A program made the translations under genes and the position numbers. From NCBI RefSeq assembly GCF_014191545.1, contig NZ_AP023361.1, forward strand, positions 2,880,501 through 2,944,500: a stretch of DNA of 64,000 bases, given 5' to 3'. The notes below the pieces were generated by a model that worked only from the letters and a program-made list of their open reading frames with translations, did no database searches and was not told the DNA's origin. Positions 61,475 to 64,000 of the stretch are shown here, one piece after another (positions within the stretch are counted from its first letter, which is position 1; each line of letters starts with the position of its first letter). This DNA comes from Terrihabitans soli. Lineage in GTDB: Bacteria; Pseudomonadota; Alphaproteobacteria; Rhizobiales; Methylopilaceae.

Positions 61475-63058
61475 TCAATAAACGTCGGCCTGATAGCGGC
61501 TGGCGGCCTTCAGTGCGGCGATATAGGCTTTGGCAGCGGGCGCATCGCAGCCGCGATGTTGCTCGACAATCGCGTGCAGCGCTTTGTCGACATCGGCCGC
61601 CATGCGCTTTGCGTCGCCGCAAATGTAGAAATGAGCGCCGCGCTCGAGCCATTGATAAAGCTCGGCGCCCTCTTCGCGCATCCTGTCCTGCACATAGACC
61701 TTCTTGTCGCCATCACGCGACCAGGCCAGCGAAAGGCGGCTGAGCGCACCGGCGCTCTGCATGGCGGCGAGTTCGTCTTCGTAGAAGAAGTCGTTGTCCT
61801 TCTTCTGATGGCCGAAGAAGAGCCAACCTCCCCCTTTGGCTTCGGTCGCAAGGCGCTCCTGCAGAAAGGCGCGGAACGGCGCAATGCCCGTTCCGGGACC
61901 GACCATGATGATCGGCACATCGCCCGAGGCCGGAAGCGCAAAGCCGTGCGCCTTCTGCACATAGACCGGAAGTGTCGCGCTCTCGCCGATACGCTCGGCG
62001 AGAAAGGTCGAAGCAACGCCATAACGCTGGCGGCTGCCGATATCGTAGCGCACCGCATCGACGGTGAGTGTCAGGCGGCCGGCCTGTGCTTTGGGGCTCG
62101 AGGAGATCGAGTAAAGGCGCGGCTGCAGCGGATCGAGCGCCGAGAGAAACGCGCCGGCTTCGAGCATGGTGCCGGGGGATTTGTCGAGCGCGGCGAGAAC
62201 ATCCGTGACGTCAAGATCGCCGTCCGGATCTTCACCTTCCGCAAGGCGCGCGAACTTCACCTTCTCATCGGGATCGCTGGCCATTTCGCCGATCAGCGCG
62301 AACAGGGCATCGGGCGCCGCGCCGAGCGCCTTCTCCTTCAGCAGCGTTTCGCGAACGGATTTTCCGTCCGCCATCGCATCGGCGGCAAGGCCGAGGCGCG
62401 CCATCACCGCATCGACGAGCGCGCCGTGATTGATCGGCATGAGACCGAAACTGTCGCCGGCGGCATAGTCGAGACCCTCGGGAAGCTGGAACTCGACATG
62501 CCAGGTCTCTTTGGCGGAGGCGCCCTTGTTGAGGCGACGGCGCGACAGGAACACCGCATCGACCGGATGCTCGCGCGAGCGGCCAGGGGCCGAGGCTGCA
62601 GGAGCGGCGGCTGCGACGGGAGCCGCAGCCTCGCCGTCCATCTCCGCCGCGAGCTTTTTCAGCATGCGCAGCGTATCCTTGCCGCCCGGCTGGCAGAGAT
62701 TGAGGCGCTCTTCCTTCTTCGCAAAAATCGCCGCCGAATAGTCTTCGCAATTATAGCCGCACTGGCCGCAATCCTGCTGCGCCATCGCCGCCATCATGCG
62801 GCGGCGCAGCGGTCGTCCCGCCGCCATATCCATGCGCTCGGTGAGCGGGATCGTCGGATCGTGCCAGGGCGAGGCGCCGTCATCGCCATCGCCCGCAGGC
62901 ATGAAAGCCGCCGACTGCTCGCTGGACAATGAGACCGGTGCGCCCTCCGGCGATAAAAGCGCGGCGAAGAAGCCGTTGAGCCAGGCGCGCTGCTCGGGAG
63001 AAAACGGCGCGTTTTCAGGAAGCAGCGGCGTGACGAAAGATGCGGGCTGAATGCTCAT
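61475..63058 (-). CDS. CysJ-like FAD/NADPH reductase with N-terminal RnfB-type Fe-S domain
   Basis: Protein of 527 residues. The N-terminal ~130 residues carry cysteines C97, C100, C104 and C122 (CGQCGYNC...LNLCQPGG), like the RnfB 4Fe-4S domain, in place of the flavodoxin domain of CysJ. Then come a CysJ-like FAD domain (PRLYSISSSP) and an NADPH domain (VGPGTGIAPFRAFLQER, ending SRYQADVY). It overlaps nirA by four bases. It probably passes NADPH electrons to NirA and/or NasA. Often named sulfite reductase alpha subunit; context favours nitrogen assimilation. Confidence 0.88.
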   Translation of the reverse strand: MSIQPASFVTPLLPENAPFSPEQRAWLNGFFAALLSPEGAPVSLSSEQSAAFMPAGDGDDGASPWHDPTIPLTERMDMAAGRPLRRRMMAAMAQQDCGQCGYNCEDYSAAIFAKKEERLNLCQPGGKDTLRMLKKLAAEMDGEAAAPVAAAAPAASAPGRSREHPVDAVFLSRRRLNKGASAKETWHVEFQLPEGLDYAAGDSFGLMPINHGALVDAVMARLGLAADAMADGKSVRETLLKEKALGAAPDALFALIGEMASDPDEKVKFARLAEGEDPDGDLDVTDVLAALDKSPGTMLEAGAFLSALDPLQPRLYSISSSPKAQAGRLTLTVDAVRYDIGSRQRYGVASTFLAERIGESATLPVYVQKAHGFALPASGDVPIIMVGPGTGIAPFRAFLQERLATEAKGGGWLFFGHQKKDNDFFYEDELAAMQSAGALSRLSLAWSRDGDKKVYVQDRMREEGAELYQWLERGAHFYICGDAKRMAADVDKALHAIVEQHRGCDAPAAKAYIAALKAASRYQADVY

Positions 63059-64000
63059 TCGGCGGCCTCGGCGGAAAAGAGCGAAACAAGCTGGGGAGTT
63101 TCGAAACGGCGCGTGAAGGCGGCAAAGCTCTCATCGGGCGCTGAACGGTTATCCATCCATCCCTTCAGCATGCGCTCGACAAGAAACGGCGCATCTTCGG
63201 CCTTTATGTTCTGGAAGATCTCGCGGCCGATGGCGCCGTCCGCGCCGAAGCCGCCACCGACGCAGACATTGTAGCCGTCGACCGTATCGCCCTCGTCGGA
63301 GACGGGGACACGCTGACCGATGAGACCGATATCGCCGATATAATGCTGGGCGCAGCTATGGTGGCATCCGGTCAGATGGATATTGACCGGCTGATCGACG
63401 GCGATACGCCCGTCGCAATGGGCCGCGATCTCCTCGGCGTTTCTCTTGGTCGGAGACGCCGCGAATTTGCAGCCTTCGCTTCCCGTGCAGGCGACAAGGC
63501 CCGCGCGCACAGCCGTCGCCGAAATGCCGAGGCCCAGCGCTTCCAGCGCGAGCTTCACCAGCTCGACATTCTCATCCTTGACGCCGGAGATCAGAAAATT
63601 CTGCCAGACGGTCAGACGGATATCGCCATCGCCGAGATCGCGGGAAATTTTCGCGATGCCGCGCATCTGCTCGACCGTCATCTTGCCGACCGGCAGAACG
63701 ACGCCGATCCAGTTGAGGCCGTCCTGCTTCTGCTTGTGGACGCCGATATGCGCCTGCCGGTCCGACACCGGACGCACCGCGACGGCCTCCGTGGGCACGC
63801 GCGTCAGCTTCTCGCCGAGCTTGATCTCGACTTCGGCGAGGAATTTCTCGAAGCCGAAAGCATCGAGCACATATTTCAGCCGTGCTTTCTTGCGGTCGGT
63901 ACGGTCGCCGTGATCGATGAAGACGCGGACGATGGCATCCGACACACGCGTTGCGTCTTCCGGCTTGACGACAACACCGGTATCGCGCGCCAGATCTTTG
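63055..64000 (-). CDS. nirA: Ferredoxin-type nitrite reductase NirA (C-terminal part, runs off window end)
   Basis: The frame is open to the window edge, so the N-terminus is missing; 314 residues are visible. Siroheme/[4Fe-4S] ligands CTGSEGCKFA and TGCHHSC are present, with the repeated half-domain IGVVLPVGKMTVEQMRGIAKISRDLGDGDIRLTVWQN. It reduces nitrite to ammonia. It overlaps the flavoprotein gene by four bases, giving the order nirA, flavoprotein, nasA. Sulfite reductase is the main alternative; the nasA neighbour favours nitrite. Confidence 0.88.
   Translation of the reverse strand, partial: KDLARDTGVVVKPEDATRVSDAIVRVFIDHGDRTDRKKARLKYVLDAFGFEKFLAEVEIKLGEKLTRVPTEAVAVRPVSDRQAHIGVHKQKQDGLNWIGVVLPVGKMTVEQMRGIAKISRDLGDGDIRLTVWQNFLISGVKDENVELVKLALEALGLGISATAVRAGLVACTGSEGCKFAASPTKRNAEEIAAHCDGRIAVDQPVNIHLTGCHHSCAQHYIGDIGLIGQRVPVSDEGDTVDGYNVCVGGGFGADGAIGREIFQNIKAEDAPFLVERMLKGWMDNRSAPDESFAAFTRRFETPQLVSLFSAEAAE

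Overview
This GC-rich 64 kb window looks like part of an alphaproteobacterial chromosome, probably Hyphomicrobiales (Rhizobiales). The grounds are a rhizobial-type glycerol ABC transporter (GlpS/GlpT) beside glpD, a site matching the alphaproteobacterial EcfG consensus, many translationally coupled ATGA/GTGA gene overlaps, GntR-controlled ABC and TRAP operons, and no sign of phage, IS or plasmid genes. The genus cannot be named from sequence alone. I saw no rRNA, tRNA or CRISPR.

Layout. 1-4.2 kb: glycerol use (two ATPase subunits, glpD, DeoR-type regulator). 4.2-7.1 kb: ABC exporter, a DUF3830 protein and uracil phosphoribosyltransferase. 7.1-16.1 kb: a likely allantoin/ureide (purine-derived) uptake and catabolism island. 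It holds a GNAT protein, an Asp/Glu-type racemase, a spermidine/putrescine-type ABC transporter, a divergent GntR regulator, an M20 carbamoylase/allantoate amidohydrolase and a PuuE-type allantoinase. 16.1-19.7 kb: AbrB-family membrane protein, an unusual two-wHTH GntR regulator, a structured 400-bp gap, a Hyi-like TIM barrel and a small exported protein.

19.8-29.0 kb: a seven-gene chemosensory operon of Wsp-like gene content (CheW, CheR-TPR, CheW, MCP, CheA-REC, CheB). Its last gene is a soluble triple-receiver histidine kinase instead of a GGDEF response regulator. 29.0-30.1 kb: TusA-like protein and an HU-like protein. 30.2-38.2 kb: a REC-PAS-HK-REC kinase behind a 1929-residue cytoplasmic poly-HAMP hybrid kinase with eight nearly identical 276-bp tandem units, preceded by an EcfG-type promoter.

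38.3-49.5 kb: LrgA/LrgB, then a 2-hydroxyacid region (D-2-hydroxyacid dehydrogenase, DctPQM TRAP transporter, GlcDEF, GlcG, LldD-type oxidase). 49.5-58.5 kb: a cobalamin region. A B12 riboswitch precedes btuB-btuF-btuC-btuD and a PduO-type adenosyltransferase, and divergent to it is a two-gene split methionine synthase (metH), the likely consumer of the vitamin. 58.5-64 kb: nitrate assimilation (NirA fragment, a flavoprotein with an RnfB-type Fe-S domain, NasA, a small membrane protein).

The regions fit a nutritionally versatile bacterium that salvages ureide and nitrate nitrogen, oxidises glycerol and 2-hydroxyacids, imports B12 and has heavy signalling investment. The strongest candidates for something new are the chemosensory operon ending in a triple-REC kinase, the tandem poly-HAMP kinase under a likely stress promoter, the complementary half-degenerate glycerol ATPases, and the Fe-S/flavoprotein fusion in the nitrate operon.
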